Positions 37,637 through 50,846 of a DNA stretch of 64,000 nt are shown piece after piece. The stretch is from the NCBI GenBank assembly GCA_041545745.1, contig CP168152.1, positions 556,001-620,000 on the forward strand, read 5' to 3'. Numbering within the stretch: the stretch's first letter is position 1; each line of letters opens with the position of its first letter. This DNA comes from Stenotrophomonas indicatrix (GTDB lineage Bacteria > Pseudomonadota > Gammaproteobacteria > Xanthomonadales > Xanthomonadaceae). A model generated the notes under the pieces. That model ran no database searches. It was not told the DNA's origin and worked only from the letters and a program-made list of their open reading frames with translations. A program made the position numbers and the translations under genes.

Positions 37637-37999
37637 GGATAATGCGATCCCCAGATGGATCCGACGTCGATGAGGTCCGGATCATAGGCGATACACAGGG
37701 TGCTGGAAAGTGGACTTCGTGGCAAGGAGGCCTGAAGCTGGGAATGCTAGGAAGAACTGACGTTTGCCTGTTTTGACCTGGGATTGGAGGGATTAACGTC
37801 ATCCCTCCCAATCGGGAGTTGCATCAATACTGCGCCATCACAGTCCCCATAACCAACGTCCCGCCGTGGGCTTGCCGTGTGCTTCTGTGGAGGACACTGT
37901 TGCCAGCAAGCGCCCGGTGCCTTGTGCCCGGGCGCGTGCAGATTCCCGAAAGAAGGGGCGTACTTTACTCTTTTGTTTCCCACGGCATGGAGAAGTTCC
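37637..37999. other. 363-bp intergenic region with two hairpins
   Basis: No gene is seen. GATTGGAGGGAT (37782-37793) pairs with ATCCCTCCCAATC (37801-37813) apart from one bulged base. GCGCCCGG (37910-37917) pairs with CCGGGCGC (37928-37935). The region is upstream of the acyltransferase and downstream of xanB. The second stem may help terminate xanAB, although it lacks a T run. Confidence 0.4.
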
Positions 38000-39403
38000 T
38001 CAACTCCGCCCGTAGGTATCCTCGAATCGAACGATATCGTCCTCGCCGAGGTAACTGCCCGACTGCACTTCAATCAGCTCCAGCGGCAGCTTGCCCGGGT
38101 TGCGCAGACGATGGGTCACGCCCAGCGGGATGTAGGTGCTCTGGTTTTCGCTCAGCAGGATTACCTCGTCACCCCGGGTGACTTCAGCAGTGCCGCTGAC
38201 CACGATCCAGTGCTCGGCACGGTGATGATGCATCTGCAGGCTCAGCGTGCCGCCCGGCTTGACGGTGATGCGCTTGACCTGGAAACGCTCGCCGTTGTCG
38301 ATCGAATCGTAGGCACCCCATGGGCGATAGACCTTGCGATGCCAGGTCGCCTCGCTGCGGCCGCCGGCCTTCAACTGCGCTACCACGGTCTTGACCTCCT
38401 GCATGCGGTCGCCCTTGCCTACCAACACCGCGTCATCGGTCTCGACTACGATCACGTCATCCAGGCCGACCAAGGCGACAAGGCGCTGTGCATAGGCATA
38501 GGTATTGCGGCAGTCGATGGCGATCACATCGCCCTGGTGGGCATTGCCGTCGCCGTCCTGCTGCGATACATCGCGCAGTGCGGTCCATGAGCCAACATCG
38601 TTCCAGCCGGCATCCAGGGGCACCACCACCGCGTCGGCAGTCTTTTCCATCACCGCGTAATCGATCGAATCGGAGGGCACTGCGGTGAACGCGTCCTTGT
38701 CCAGCCGGGTGAAATCGGCATCCCGGCGTGCGCTCTGCCAAGCGGCGCGGCAGGCAGCCAACATGGCCGGCTGCAGACGTTCCAACTCCTGAAGGTAGCG
38801 CGAGGCCCTGAACAGGAACATGCCGCTGTTCCAGTAGTACTGCCCACTGGCAACGTAACCGGTCGCGGTGTCCAGATCGGGTTTCTCGACGAACCGTTCG
38901 ACCGCGCGCGCACCCTGGCCATCGGCGGCCTTGATGTAGCCATAGCCGGTTTCCGGACCGGTCGGCACGATGCCGAAGGTGACCAGCTTGCCAGCTTCCG
39001 CAGCGCCGGCAGCTGCCTGTACTGCCGTGCGGAACGCCGCTTCATCGGAGATTACGTGATCGGAGGGCAGCACCAGCAGCAACGCATCGCTGCCATCGCG
39101 GGTCGCTTCCAGCGCGGCCACCGCGATTGCCGGTGCCGTATTGCGGCCGACCGGCTCGAGGATGATCGCGGCCGGCTCGGCGCCAACCTGCTGCAGCTGT
39201 TCGGCGGCAACGAAGCGATGTTCCTCGTTGGCGATCACCAGCGGCCCACGTGCGGCGATGGGCGCCACGCGCTGCCAGGTCGCCTGCAGCATTGTTTCCT
39301 CACCAGCCAGTGGCAGAAACTGCTTGGGATAGGCCTCGCGCGAGAGCGGCCACAGGCGGGTGCCGGAACCGCCGGACAAGATAACGGGCTGGATGTTACT
39401 CAT
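38000..39403 (-). CDS. xanB: Bifunctional mannose-1-phosphate guanylyltransferase / mannose-6-phosphate isomerase
   Basis: 467 residues, preceded by AAAGGAAGG. Residues 1-335 form the nucleotidyltransferase with [27 protein letters not shown] and [10 protein letters not shown]. Residues about 350-467 are a type II phosphomannose isomerase cupin with [39 protein letters not shown] and [25 protein letters not shown]. It isomerises fructose-6-P to mannose-6-P and forms GDP-mannose. It follows xanA by 13 bp, as in Xanthomonas xanAB. Confidence 0.96.
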   Translation of the reverse strand: MSNIQPVILSGGSGTRLWPLSREAYPKQFLPLAGEETMLQATWQRVAPIAARGPLVIANEEHRFVAAEQLQQVGAEPAAIILEPVGRNTAPAIAVAALEATRDGSDALLLVLPSDHVISDEAAFRTAVQAAAGAAEAGKLVTFGIVPTGPETGYGYIKAADGQGARAVERFVEKPDLDTATGYVASGQYYWNSGMFLFRASRYLQELERLQPAMLAACRAAWQSARRDADFTRLDKDAFTAVPSDSIDYAVMEKTADAVVVPLDAGWNDVGSWTALRDVSQQDGDGNAHQGDVIAIDCRNTYAYAQRLVALVGLDDVIVVETDDAVLVGKGDRMQEVKTVVAQLKAGGRSEATWHRKVYRPWGAYDSIDNGERFQVKRITVKPGGTLSLQMHHHRAEHWIVVSGTAEVTRGDEVILLSENQSTYIPLGVTHRLRNPGKLPLELIEVQSGSYLGEDDIVRFEDTYGRS

Positions 39404-39416
39404 GACCTTCCTTTGA

Positions 39417-40763
39417 TTATTTCTGCAGCAGGCAGGAAATTTCGTCGGTACGCGCCTGCATTAGAGCGGCGTCCCCACGCGATTCAACGTTCAAGCGCAG
39501 CAGCGGTTCGGTATTGGAGCTGCGCAGGTTGAAGCGCCAGTCGCCGAAATCGGCGCTGATGCCATCGGTATGGTCCAGCGCCGGCGACTGGGCGGCAAAG
39601 TGTTCCATCACACGGGCAACCGACGCCTTCGCATCGCTGACCTTGAAGTTGATCTCGCCACTGCAGGGGTAGGCCGCCATGCGATCCTCGACCCAGTCGG
39701 CCAGCGAGCGGCCGCTTTCAGAGATCAGCTGGGCGATCAGCAGCCAGGGGATCATGCCCGAGTCGGCATAGGCGAATTCGCGGAAGTAGTGATGGGCGCT
39801 CATTTCGCCGCCATACACCGCGTCCTCCGCGCGCATCTTTTCCTTGATGAAGGCATGGCCGCTCTTGCACAGCACCGGCACACCACCGGCTTGCTCGACC
39901 ATTTCCACGGTATTCCAGACCAGGCGCGGGTCGTGCACGATCTTGCCACCCGGGTTGCGGTCCAGCGCCGCCTTGGCCAGCAGGCCGACGAGGTAATAGC
40001 CCTCGATGAAGCGCCCGCTGTGGTCGAAGAAGAAGCAGCGGTCGAAATCGCCGTCCCAGGCAATGCCGAAGTCGGCGCCGTGCGCTCGAACCGCCTCGGC
40101 CGTGGCGGCGCGGTTTTCCGGCAGCAGCGGGTTGGGGATACCGTTGGGGAAGTTGCCGTCGGGTTCGTGGCAGATGCGGATGAACTCGAATGGCAGGTGC
40201 GGTGCCAGCAGGTCGACGATGGCGCCGGCGCCGCCGTTGCCGGCGTTGACCACCAGCTTGAGGGGCTTGAGCTTGGCGGTGTCAACATAGGACAGCAGGT
40301 GATGGATGTAGGCGTTCTTGTCGTGCTCGCTGCGTTGGCCTGCAGTCGGCGGCTGCGGTGTTGCGCTGTCGGCCGCCACGGCATCGGAGATCGCGAACAG
40401 GCCGGTATCGGAGCTGATCGGCCGGGCGTTCTCCTTGACCAGCTTCATGCCGTTGTAGTCCATCGGATTGTGGCTGGCGGTAACCATCACACCGCCTGCT
40501 GCACCGCGATGGTCGGTCTGGAAATAGACTTCCTCGGTGCCGCACAGGCCGATGTCGATCACCTCCCGGCCCGCGCCGCGCAGACCGGCTGCCAGCGCGT
40601 CCTGCAGCGCCTGGCTGGTCAGGCGCACGTCATGCCCCAGTACCACTGGCCCGGGTGACAACTGATCGGCTAAGGCCACACCGATCCGGCGGGCGAGGTC
40701 TTCGTTCAGTTCTTCCGGCACGCGGCCGCGGATGTCATAAGCCTTGAAGGCGGGCAGGGGCAT
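39417..40763 (-). CDS. xanA: Phosphomannomutase / phosphoglucomutase
   Basis: 448 residues. The active-site phosphoserine is Ser97 in [12 protein letters not shown]. The metal loop [11 protein letters not shown], the sugar-binding [11 protein letters not shown] and the phosphate-binding [14 protein letters not shown] mark all four alpha-D-phosphohexomutase domains. It converts mannose-6-P to mannose-1-P and glucose-6-P to glucose-1-P, feeding both XanB and RmlA, so it links the GDP-mannose and dTDP-rhamnose branches. It is the first gene of xanAB. Confidence 0.96.
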   Translation of the reverse strand: MPLPAFKAYDIRGRVPEELNEDLARRIGVALADQLSPGPVVLGHDVRLTSQALQDALAAGLRGAGREVIDIGLCGTEEVYFQTDHRGAAGGVMVTASHNPMDYNGMKLVKENARPISSDTGLFAISDAVAADSATPQPPTAGQRSEHDKNAYIHHLLSYVDTAKLKPLKLVVNAGNGGAGAIVDLLAPHLPFEFIRICHEPDGNFPNGIPNPLLPENRAATAEAVRAHGADFGIAWDGDFDRCFFFDHSGRFIEGYYLVGLLAKAALDRNPGGKIVHDPRLVWNTVEMVEQAGGVPVLCKSGHAFIKEKMRAEDAVYGGEMSAHHYFREFAYADSGMIPWLLIAQLISESGRSLADWVEDRMAAYPCSGEINFKVSDAKASVARVMEHFAAQSPALDHTDGISADFGDWRFNLRSSNTEPLLRLNVESRGDAALMQARTDEISCLLQK

Positions 40764-40852
40764 CGCTGGAATCCTTTGTCAGATCAGTTGGCTAGTGTAA
40801 TCCCAGCCACGTATGGGAATCGTTTCCATAGCCCCAACGCTGCCTGACCGGC

Positions 40853-40893
40853 GCGATGTCAGGACCGGGCGTGATGTCAGACCGGGCGCGATG

Positions 40894-40905
<12 letters not shown>
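40853..40905. repeat. Tandem 18-bp repeat, three units, at the 3' end of the SNF2 gene
   Basis: GCGATGTCAGGACCGGGC occurs at 40853-40870 and 40888-40905, with a 17-bp variant between them. The third unit contains the stop codon of the helicase gene, and the others lie beyond it. Replication slippage could shift the C-terminus. Confidence 0.8.
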
Positions 40906-44205
<3,300 letters not shown>

Positions 44206-44365
44206 CGTTGCCAGGGGACAGGTACACGGGCACCTGCGTTCAAGGGGGGGATCGTCATTCTAACCAGAGCGGGCAACCTGGCCGGGAATGCTGCGGCGCA
44301 TCCAGGCCATTGAGGGGCGTGCAGCTAGAATGCCTTCAATCCTTATCAAGCAGGGCAGTACAGCG

Positions 44366-45097
44366 ATGCAGCAATCGACTTCCAGCGGCACGCGCAGCAA
44401 GCGTTTCGCCTCTGCGGCGCAGGCCCTGCAGGGCGTGGTTGCCGATGGCCAGGTTCTGGCCGTGGGTGGCTTCGGCCTGTGTGGCATTCCCGAAGCCCTG
44501 ATCGCCGCGCTGCGCGACAGCGGGGCCAAGGGCCTGACCGTTATCTCCAACAATGCTGGCGTGGATGGCTTCGGTCTGGGTCAGCTGCTGGAAACCCGGC
44601 AGATCAAGAAGATGATTTCGTCGTACGTCGGCGAGAACAAGGAATTCGAACGGCAGTTTCTGGCCGGCGAGCTGGATCTGGAATTCAATCCGCAGGGCAC
44701 CCTGGCCGAGCGCCTGCGTGCAGGCGGTGCGGGTATTCCGGCGTTCTTCACCGCCACCGGTTACGGCACGGTGGTGGCCGAAGGCAAGGAAACCCGTGAG
44801 TTCGATGGCAAGCACTATGTGATGGAAACCGCGCTTCGCGCCGACGTTGCCCTGGTCAAGGCCTGGAAAGCCGACGAGGCCGGCAACCTGGTGTTCCGCA
44901 AGACCGCACGCAACTTCAACCCGGCCTGTGCGATGGCCGGCAAGGTCTGCATCGTGGAAGTGGAGGAGGTGGTGCCGGTCGGCAGCATCGATCCGGACCA
45001 GGTGCACCTGCCGGGCATCTACGTGCACCGCATCGTGCACAACCCCACCCCTGAAAAACGTATCGAACAGCGCACCATCCGTGCGGAGGGCAACTGA
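44366..45097 (+). CDS. scoA: Succinyl-CoA:3-ketoacid CoA-transferase subunit A
   Basis: 243 residues from the ATG at 44366; upstream in-frame codons lack support. The CoA-transferase I motifs are [69 protein letters not shown] and [24 protein letters not shown]. With subunit B it activates acetoacetate to acetoacetyl-CoA at the expense of succinyl-CoA. This serves ketone-body, leucine and tyrosine degradation, the last of which includes the fah-maiA pathway elsewhere in this window. One base separates it from scoB. Confidence 0.95.
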   Translation: MQQSTSSGTRSKRFASAAQALQGVVADGQVLAVGGFGLCGIPEALIAALRDSGAKGLTVISNNAGVDGFGLGQLLETRQIKKMISSYVGENKEFERQFLAGELDLEFNPQGTLAERLRAGGAGIPAFFTATGYGTVVAEGKETREFDGKHYVMETALRADVALVKAWKADEAGNLVFRKTARNFNPACAMAGKVCIVEVEEVVPVGSIDPDQVHLPGIYVHRIVHNPTPEKRIEQRTIRAEGN

Positions 45098-45098
45098 C

Positions 45099-45725
45099 AT
45101 GGCATGGACCCGCGATGAGATGGCGGCGCGCGCTGCGCGTGAACTGACCGATGGCGCCTACGTGAACCTGGGCATCGGCCTGCCGACGCTGGTGGCCAAT
45201 CACATTCCCGATGGCGTGGACGTGTGGCTGCAATCGGAAAACGGCCTGCTGGGCATCGGCCCGTTCCCGACCGAGGCCGAGGTGGACGCCGACCTGATCA
45301 ATGCCGGCAAGCAGACGGTGACCGCGCGCGCTGGTGCCAGCTACTTCGGCAGCCATGACAGCTTTGCGATGATCCGCGGTGGTCACGTCAACCTCGCCAT
45401 CCTCGGTGCGATGCAGGTGACCGACAAGGGTGACCTGGCCAACTGGATGGTGCCCGGCAAGATGGTCAAGGGCATGGGCGGTGCGATGGACCTGGTGGCC
45501 GGCGTACAGCGGGTGGTGGTGCTGATGGAGCACACCGCCAAGAACGGCGAACACAAGATCCTGGCCGAATGCACGCTGCCGTTGACCGGCGTGGGCGTGG
45601 TCGACCGCATCATCACCGACCTGGCGGTATTCGATGTGACCGATGCCGGTCTGGTGCTGGTGGAGACTGCGGCGGGCGTGGGTGAGGATGAGTTGAAGGA
45701 AAAGACTGGCGTTGCGTTCCGCTGA
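45099..45725 (+). CDS. scoB: Succinyl-CoA:3-ketoacid CoA-transferase subunit B
   Basis: 208 residues from the ATG at 45099. The catalytic glutamate is Glu47 in [56 protein letters not shown] and [16 protein letters not shown] are further family blocks. It forms the active heteromer with ScoA. No terminator with a T run is seen after it. The next gene is convergent, 33 bp away. Confidence 0.95.
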   Translation: MAWTRDEMAARAARELTDGAYVNLGIGLPTLVANHIPDGVDVWLQSENGLLGIGPFPTEAEVDADLINAGKQTVTARAGASYFGSHDSFAMIRGGHVNLAILGAMQVTDKGDLANWMVPGKMVKGMGGAMDLVAGVQRVVVLMEHTAKNGEHKILAECTLPLTGVGVVDRIITDLAVFDVTDAGLVLVETAAGVGEDELKEKTGVAFR

Positions 45726-45758
45726 TGGGCATCGGTCCCGTGCCCCGCAGGGCCAGCA

Positions 45759-47666
45759 TCAGTGCTGGTCCTGCGGCGCCGCGATAACGTAGCCTGCGTT
45801 GATCACGATGTCCGGCAACAGCTGGGCAAGCGCTCCGGACGCATCCATTGCGTTGAGTTCGCTGGGATAGAGATGCGCATCCAACAGAGGTCTGAGGGCT
45901 TCTGTTCGCACCCAGGCAGCGCGGACGATTCGTGGCATTGGGCGCTGAGCCAGTCCCAGGCGGGTCGCCCAGCGAAGATGGCTGCTGCAGACATCGGCGC
46001 CTTCCGGCGCGGATATCGGCATCATCCCCAGCGACGGCCGTTGCGTGAATTCCTCAAGCGCCTCTTTTATCGCGCCCGCTGTCGGCATGTGCTGCGGGAC
46101 GGCTTTCCCGCGCATGTCCAGCCAGCATGCCAGCAGAGCGCCCTCCGAGGGATGCTCCTGCAGTAGTTGAAGCAGGCTGGTCAACGCATTGCCGGCATGA
46201 CCGATGACCTCGGCCGGTGCGTTCTGCGGGCGCAGGGCGGCAGGCACGAACAAGCGATACTGCACCCCGAGGTCGCCCGCAGCAGTGCACACCGCGGCGA
46301 TCGCATCGGGATCGTCAAGCAGGACCATCAAGCAGGCTCGCCCCTGACCCGGCGGTGGGGCCGGGGACAAAGCCTCGCGCGTCGCCTGCAGCCATGCATG
46401 CCCCAGCCGCGCGTCTGGCTCGAGCACCGCTCCCTCGGCCCATTCGTTCCAAGCGTTGATGAAGACCATGCGTTGCTTTGCCGGTACTGCCGACAGCCGC
46501 TGATGCACCGTGGTACGCAGCCAGTCGCGGTAGCCGCGTGGCGATGCATGCAGGTAGACCCGGCCGCGGCCGGAGCGTCTGGCTTCGTTGTCCCAGCCCG
46601 GGTTCACGCCGGGATAGAGCGGATAGTCCGGCAACGGGCGGGCGCCGATCTCGGCCGCGAGTTCACGCCAGTCGCGCACGTCGCCATTGAAATCGGGATT
46701 GAGCAGCCACTGCCGCGCCGACAGCGAGGAAGGGTTGCTCATGTTTGGAGGGAATTCGACGGCAGCGTCGAATCCGATGTCACGGGGGTCGGGGCGTTCA
46801 AAGCCTTGAACGTAGGCCAGATGGACCTCGCCCACGCCATTCTCGCGGCACCAGCGGCGCCACCGGTCGGCGGTGGCACGTGCATCGGGCAGCAGATGTG
46901 GCCGGTACACCAGCAACATCGGCCGACCGTCGACCTTCAGGGCGCGACGGTCACGTAGATAGGGCGCGATGTGGGCGATGAAGGCCAGATCGTCTTCGGC
47001 GCTGTGCTGCTGGCCGATCAGGATGTCGTCGTCGCGCCCGTCCCAGCGGCGTGCCCAGTTCTCGTTGGCCCAGCACAGGCAGAACGGCAGGTCGATGCTG
47101 TCGTCGTCCAGCCACTGGCGCAGCGGGTCCTCCATCAACGTGCGGCCGCTGAACCAGTAGTAGTAGAAGCAGAACGCGCCGATGCCATACTCCGCAGCCA
47201 AACGCGCCTGGTCACGCATCACCTGCGGATTGCGCAGGTCGTAGAAACCCAGATCGGCAGGCAGGCGTGGCTGCACATGGCCTTCGAACTGCGGCAGGGC
47301 GCGGGTGACATTGCGCCATTCGGTGAAGCCCTTGCCCCACCAGGCATCGTTTTCCGCAAACGTGTGGAACTGCGGCAGGTAGAACGCCACCAGGGTTGCC
47401 GGCAGCGGCGAGGGCAGCGTGCCCTCGCGCCAGGCAACGTGGCCGATCGCGGGCTCGTCCGCACGCCAACGCAGCTGCGCAGCGGCGCTCGGTCCACCAG
47501 CGTTCTGCTGTCCTTTGGGCGGTGGCGGCACCCAGTCGCCATGGCGGGCCAGAAGGCGGGTGCGCAAACGGTCACGCTGCCCCTGCGACAGCGGCAGCGC
47601 CCGGAAAGCTGCACGCAGCAGCGGGAACAGCGCCTGACGCAAGCGGCTGTTGGTCATCGTGCGCAT
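45759..47666 (-). CDS. WbsX-like / GH99-like glycosyltransferase-associated protein
   Basis: 635 residues from the ATG at 47666 (47657 also fits). Residues about 85-430 carry the Glyco_tranf_WbsX (GH99-like) pattern: AFYLPQFHTFAENDAWWGKGFTEW, QPRLPADLGFYDLRNPQVMRDQARLAAEYGIGAFCFYYYWFSGR, FCLCWANENWARRWDG and FINAWNEWAEG. The remaining about 190 residues are an unassigned C-terminal domain. Proteins of this family occur in O-antigen and capsule loci and probably act on surface glycans (endo-mannosidase-like fold). It lies about 5 kb from xanA, alone and facing scoB. Enzymatic activity is not known. Confidence 0.82.
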   Translation of the reverse strand: MRTMTNSRLRQALFPLLRAAFRALPLSQGQRDRLRTRLLARHGDWVPPPPKGQQNAGGPSAAAQLRWRADEPAIGHVAWREGTLPSPLPATLVAFYLPQFHTFAENDAWWGKGFTEWRNVTRALPQFEGHVQPRLPADLGFYDLRNPQVMRDQARLAAEYGIGAFCFYYYWFSGRTLMEDPLRQWLDDDSIDLPFCLCWANENWARRWDGRDDDILIGQQHSAEDDLAFIAHIAPYLRDRRALKVDGRPMLLVYRPHLLPDARATADRWRRWCRENGVGEVHLAYVQGFERPDPRDIGFDAAVEFPPNMSNPSSLSARQWLLNPDFNGDVRDWRELAAEIGARPLPDYPLYPGVNPGWDNEARRSGRGRVYLHASPRGYRDWLRTTVHQRLSAVPAKQRMVFINAWNEWAEGAVLEPDARLGHAWLQATREALSPAPPPGQGRACLMVLLDDPDAIAAVCTAAGDLGVQYRLFVPAALRPQNAPAEVIGHAGNALTSLLQLLQEHPSEGALLACWLDMRGKAVPQHMPTAGAIKEALEEFTQRPSLGMMPISAPEGADVCSSHLRWATRLGLAQRPMPRIVRAAWVRTEALRPLLDAHLYPSELNAMDASGALAQLLPDIVINAGYVIAAPQDQH

Positions 47667-47774
47667 TCCGGCAGCGGGGTACGGAAACTCGGTGTCGTGT
47701 GATGGGCATTGGTCATGACCCATTTTCGGGGTTGGCGGCCACGGCGGCAAACCCGCCCGTGCTAGCGTTGCCTT

Positions 47775-48365
47775 ATGCTGTTCCCGACCCATCTTCCCGA
47801 CGCTGACATCCGCCACGTGCCGGGCTGGCTGCCGGTGCCTGAAGCCGACGTACTCAACGAAGCGCTGCAAGCCGAAATCCCTTGGGAAACCCACCGCATC
47901 CGCATGTTCGGCAACTGGGTGGATTCACCACGGCTGAGCTGCTGGATCGGCGACCCGCAGGCGCGCTACCGCTATTCAGGTGCCGAGTTCGTGCCCCATC
48001 CGTGGCCGCCGCGGCTGTCCGCGCTGCGCGACCGGCTGCAGGCCGAGGGCCTCGGCCGCTTCAACAGCGTACTGCTCAACCGCTACCGCGGCGGAGGCGA
48101 CTACATGGGCTGGCACAGCGACGACGAGCCCGAGCTGGGGCCGGCGCCTTTGATTGCTTCGTTGAGCCTCGGCGCGGCACGGCGGTTCCTGCTGCGCCGT
48201 CGTGATGACACCACGCGCAAGGCGGAGTTCCTGCTGGCTCATGGCGACCTGCTGCTGATGGGCGGCGCTACCCAGCGCCACTACCAGCACGCTTTGCCCA
48301 AGATGGCGCGGGTGCAGGGCGAACGCATCAACCTTACATTCCGCTGGATCACGCCGCGGACCTGA
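47775..48365 (+). CDS. AlkB-like 2-oxoglutarate/Fe(II) DNA repair dioxygenase
   Basis: 196 residues. Iron ligands are His114 and Asp116 in WHSDDEPELG and His172 in HYQHALPK. Arg184 and Arg190 in ERINLTFRW bind 2-oxoglutarate. N-terminal RIRMFGNWVDSPRLSCWIGD and FNSVLLNRYRGGGDYMGWH resemble the ALKBH2/3-type subgroup. It removes N-alkyl groups from DNA or RNA bases by oxidation. It is divergent from the WbsX-like gene with about 110 bp between starts, and followed by a SMAG palindrome. Confidence 0.93.
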   Translation: MLFPTHLPDADIRHVPGWLPVPEADVLNEALQAEIPWETHRIRMFGNWVDSPRLSCWIGDPQARYRYSGAEFVPHPWPPRLSALRDRLQAEGLGRFNSVLLNRYRGGGDYMGWHSDDEPELGPAPLIASLSLGAARRFLLRRRDDTTRKAEFLLAHGDLLLMGGATQRHYQHALPKMARVQGERINLTFRWITPRT

Positions 48366-48384
48366 CGACGGTCCCGGAAGATTC

Positions 48385-48407
48385 ATCCACGCATGGCGTG
48401 GATCTAC
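48385..48407 (-). repeat. SMAG palindrome
   Basis: GTAG plus ATCCACGC/GCGTGGAT, minus orientation, the same as the reverse copies at 5673 and 56122. It lies between the convergent alkB and ABC lipoprotein genes. Confidence 0.8.
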
Positions 48408-48449
48408 CCGTTTCGCAGGACCAGGCCCGGCGCAATCAGCGGAAACAGA

Positions 48450-49091
48450 TCAGCGCTTCAGCGCCTGCTTGTCATTCTGCCCGCTGGTCAGCGTCCAGCC
48501 CACCACGTCATGTGCCACCTGCTGCAGGCCACGCTCGAAGGCGGCGGCCACTGCCGACACATCGGTGCTGCCCACCGGCTGCAGCTGGCGGAAGGTGCGG
48601 TCGGCGACCACGCGCTGGTTGGTGACGTCGATCAGCTTGGCGTTGATCTCGATGACGACCGTCGGCGTTGCCTGGCCCTGGTAATCCGATTCGAAGCGAC
48701 GGATGTCGGTGGACAGCTTGTAGTCGGCGCGGATGCCGGCGGCAACGCGGGCCACGCCGTGGATGCGGCCGGAATCCTCGAAGCCACGCAGCAGGGTGTC
48801 TTCGATCATGTCGGTGGCCGGCTGTGCCCAGCTGGCACCCTTGTAGATCTCCAGCTCCGACGGTGTCGGCCGCACGTTGATGCGCGGGCTGTCGACCATG
48901 CGCGCGGCGCTGGGCTTGGCCAGCACCAGTTGCCAGTCGGCCTGCGGCCAGCTGGGGTCGACCTTGACCTGCACGGCCGGCGAATACAGGGTGACGGGGT
49001 TCTTGTCGCCGCTGCCGAGGATCGAGCAGCCACCCAGCAGGGTGGCCAGCGACGCTGCCAGCAACAGGCGCGGAAGGGTGGTCGGGCTCAT
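48450..49091 (-). CDS. ABC-type transport auxiliary lipoprotein (PqiC-like)
   Basis: 213 residues with a lipoprotein signal peptide and lipobox Leu-Gly-Gly-Cys (cysteine 22). The mature domain shows the PqiC/DUF330 pattern (VTLYSPAVQVKV, ARMVDSPRINVRPTPSELEIYKGASWAQP, DTLLRGFEDSGRI). It probably attaches to the outer membrane or periplasmic face of an MCE lipid transporter. Its start overlaps the MCE gene stop by 4 bp, and it is the last gene of the four-gene operon. Confidence 0.85.
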   Translation of the reverse strand: MSPTTLPRLLLAASLATLLGGCSILGSGDKNPVTLYSPAVQVKVDPSWPQADWQLVLAKPSAARMVDSPRINVRPTPSELEIYKGASWAQPATDMIEDTLLRGFEDSGRIHGVARVAAGIRADYKLSTDIRRFESDYQGQATPTVVIEINAKLIDVTNQRVVADRTFRQLQPVGSTDVSAVAAAFERGLQQVAHDVVGWTLTSGQNDKQALKR

Positions 49092-50014
49092 TTGGGTTCG
49101 AACTCCTTCGGGGCGTCGCGGCCGAGCAGGTAGCGCGCGGGGTTGTTCTCGAGACGGTCGCTGACCCGGCGCAGGTCGCGTATCAGGCCACGCAGTTCAC
49201 CCAGCGTCGGGCCGAGCTGGCCGAGGCCGTCATTGGCGAAGCTGTTGATGGCGGCGCGATTCTCGCCGAGGATCGAATCAGCATTGCCGGCGGCCGAATC
49301 AAGCTTGGCCAGGGTTGCATCGAGCTTGTCGATGATGCCCGGCAGCTGCTGCACCAGGTTCTTGTCCAGGCGCTCGATGGTGCCGTTGGTGGTCTTCAGG
49401 GTGGTGTCCAGGCTGCGCGCGGCATCGCGCGCGCTGAGCAGCAGCGACTGCGTCCCTTGGTCGCGGTCGGCCAGGCCGCCACTGATCGTTTCCAGGTTGG
49501 CCAAAGTGGCGTTGATCGAGGCGACGTTGCGGTCGCTGAGGATCTGGTCCATGCGCTCGACGATGCGGTTGGCCACGTCGGTGATGTTCTGCAGCGCCGA
49601 CGGCGTGGTCGGGATGATCGGTGCCGGGTCCTTGTTGACCGTGGTCAGCGCCGGCGACTGCGGCGTGCCGCCGCTGAGCTGGATGATCGACGGGCCGGTC
49701 AGGCTGGTGATCGCCAGCTTGGCGCGGGTATCGGTCTTGACCGGCGTGGTCGAGTTCAGGCGGATGCGTGCGACCACCTGGCGCGGATCGTCCGGCACCA
49801 GGTTCAGTTCGGTGATCGAGCCCACCGCGATGCCGTTGTACTGCACCGGGCTGCCGACCGACAGGCCGGTCACTGCTTCGCGGAACACCACGCGGTATTC
49901 CTGCCAGGTGCGGTCGGAGGAGTACTTGGCGGCCCATAGGCCGAAGGCCAGCAGGGCCAGGCCGGTGATCAGGGTGAACGCGCCGATCAGCACGTAGTTG
50001 GCTTTTGTTTCCAT
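49088..50014 (-). CDS. MCE/MlaD family lipid-binding protein
   Basis: 308 residues. A single N-terminal transmembrane anchor (YVLIGAFTLITGLALLAFGLWAA) precedes the MCE domain (about 38-115, YRVVFREAVTGLSVGSPVQYNGIAVGSI). A long helical region follows (130-300, with repeated 'LATLE', 'KLDATLAKLD' heptads) that could form a periplasmic barrel or needle. It carries phospholipid between inner and outer membranes with the adjacent ATPase and permease. The starts and stops in this operon are only 1-4 bp apart. Confidence 0.9.
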   Translation of the reverse strand: METKANYVLIGAFTLITGLALLAFGLWAAKYSSDRTWQEYRVVFREAVTGLSVGSPVQYNGIAVGSITELNLVPDDPRQVVARIRLNSTTPVKTDTRAKLAITSLTGPSIIQLSGGTPQSPALTTVNKDPAPIIPTTPSALQNITDVANRIVERMDQILSDRNVASINATLANLETISGGLADRDQGTQSLLLSARDAARSLDTTLKTTNGTIERLDKNLVQQLPGIIDKLDATLAKLDSAAGNADSILGENRAAINSFANDGLGQLGPTLGELRGLIRDLRRVSDRLENNPARYLLGRDAPKEFEPK

Positions 50015-50017
50015 GGC

Positions 50018-50845
50018 TCAGGCACTCTCGATCTGTTCGCCACGCGCGGCGCGCGCGCGGGGTCCGTGGAAGTATTCCTGGATCCACGGATGATCCAGTC
50101 TCTCGATTTCCGGCAGCGGCGCATTGGCCACCACCTTGCGGTCGGCGATGACCGCCACCCGGTCGCAGATGGCATACAGCGTGTCCAGGTCGTGGGTGAT
50201 CAGGAACACGGTCAGCCCCAGCGCTTCCTGCAGGGTCTTGATCAGGCGGTCGAACGCGGCCGCACCGATCGGGTCCAGACCGGCGGTGGGTTCATCCAGG
50301 AACAGCAGCGGCGGATCCAGCGCCAGCGCCCGTGCCAGGCCGGCGCGCTTGCGCATGCCGCCAGACAACTGCGAGGGCAGCTTGTTGATCGCATCGGCGG
50401 GCAGTCCGGCCAGTTTCACCTTCAGCAGGGCCAGTTCGTAATGCCAGCGCTCGGGCAGTTCACGGTGGTGTTCCTTCAATGGCACCTGCACGTTCTCGCC
50501 GACGGTCAGCGACGAGAACAGGGCGCCGTCCTGGAACAGCACGCCGGTGTTGCGCTCGATATGCAGGCGGCTCTCGGCATCATCGGCGCGTGCGTCGCGG
50601 CCAAGGACCTCGATCTGCCCTTCATCGGGCACACGCAGGCCCAGGATCGAGCGCATCAGCACCGATTTGCCGGTGCCCGAACCGCCCACCACGCCAAGGA
50701 TTTCGCCACGGCGCACGTCCAGGTCCAGCCCTTCGTGCACGGTCTGGCTGCCAAAGCGGTTGACCAGCCCACGCACGCGGATGGCCAGGTCGTGGCCTTC
50801 GTCGTCCTGCATGGGCACTTCTTCGGGGGTCGGATGCGTGCTCAT
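50018..50845 (-). CDS. MCE-associated ABC transporter ATP-binding protein (MlaF-like)
   Basis: 275 residues. It has Walker A GGSGTGKS, LSGGMRKRAGLARALALDP (signature with the MlaF-type Met-Arg-Lys-Arg), Walker B LLFLDEPTAGLDP and the switch FLITHDLD. The order permease-ATPase-MCE-lipoprotein is that of Mla/Ttg2-like phospholipid transporters. It energises lipid movement across the envelope. The gene starts one base after the permease stop. Confidence 0.92.
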   Translation of the reverse strand: MSTHPTPEEVPMQDDEGHDLAIRVRGLVNRFGSQTVHEGLDLDVRRGEILGVVGGSGTGKSVLMRSILGLRVPDEGQIEVLGRDARADDAESRLHIERNTGVLFQDGALFSSLTVGENVQVPLKEHHRELPERWHYELALLKVKLAGLPADAINKLPSQLSGGMRKRAGLARALALDPPLLFLDEPTAGLDPIGAAAFDRLIKTLQEALGLTVFLITHDLDTLYAICDRVAVIADRKVVANAPLPEIERLDHPWIQEYFHGPRARAARGEQIESA

Positions 50846-50846
50846 G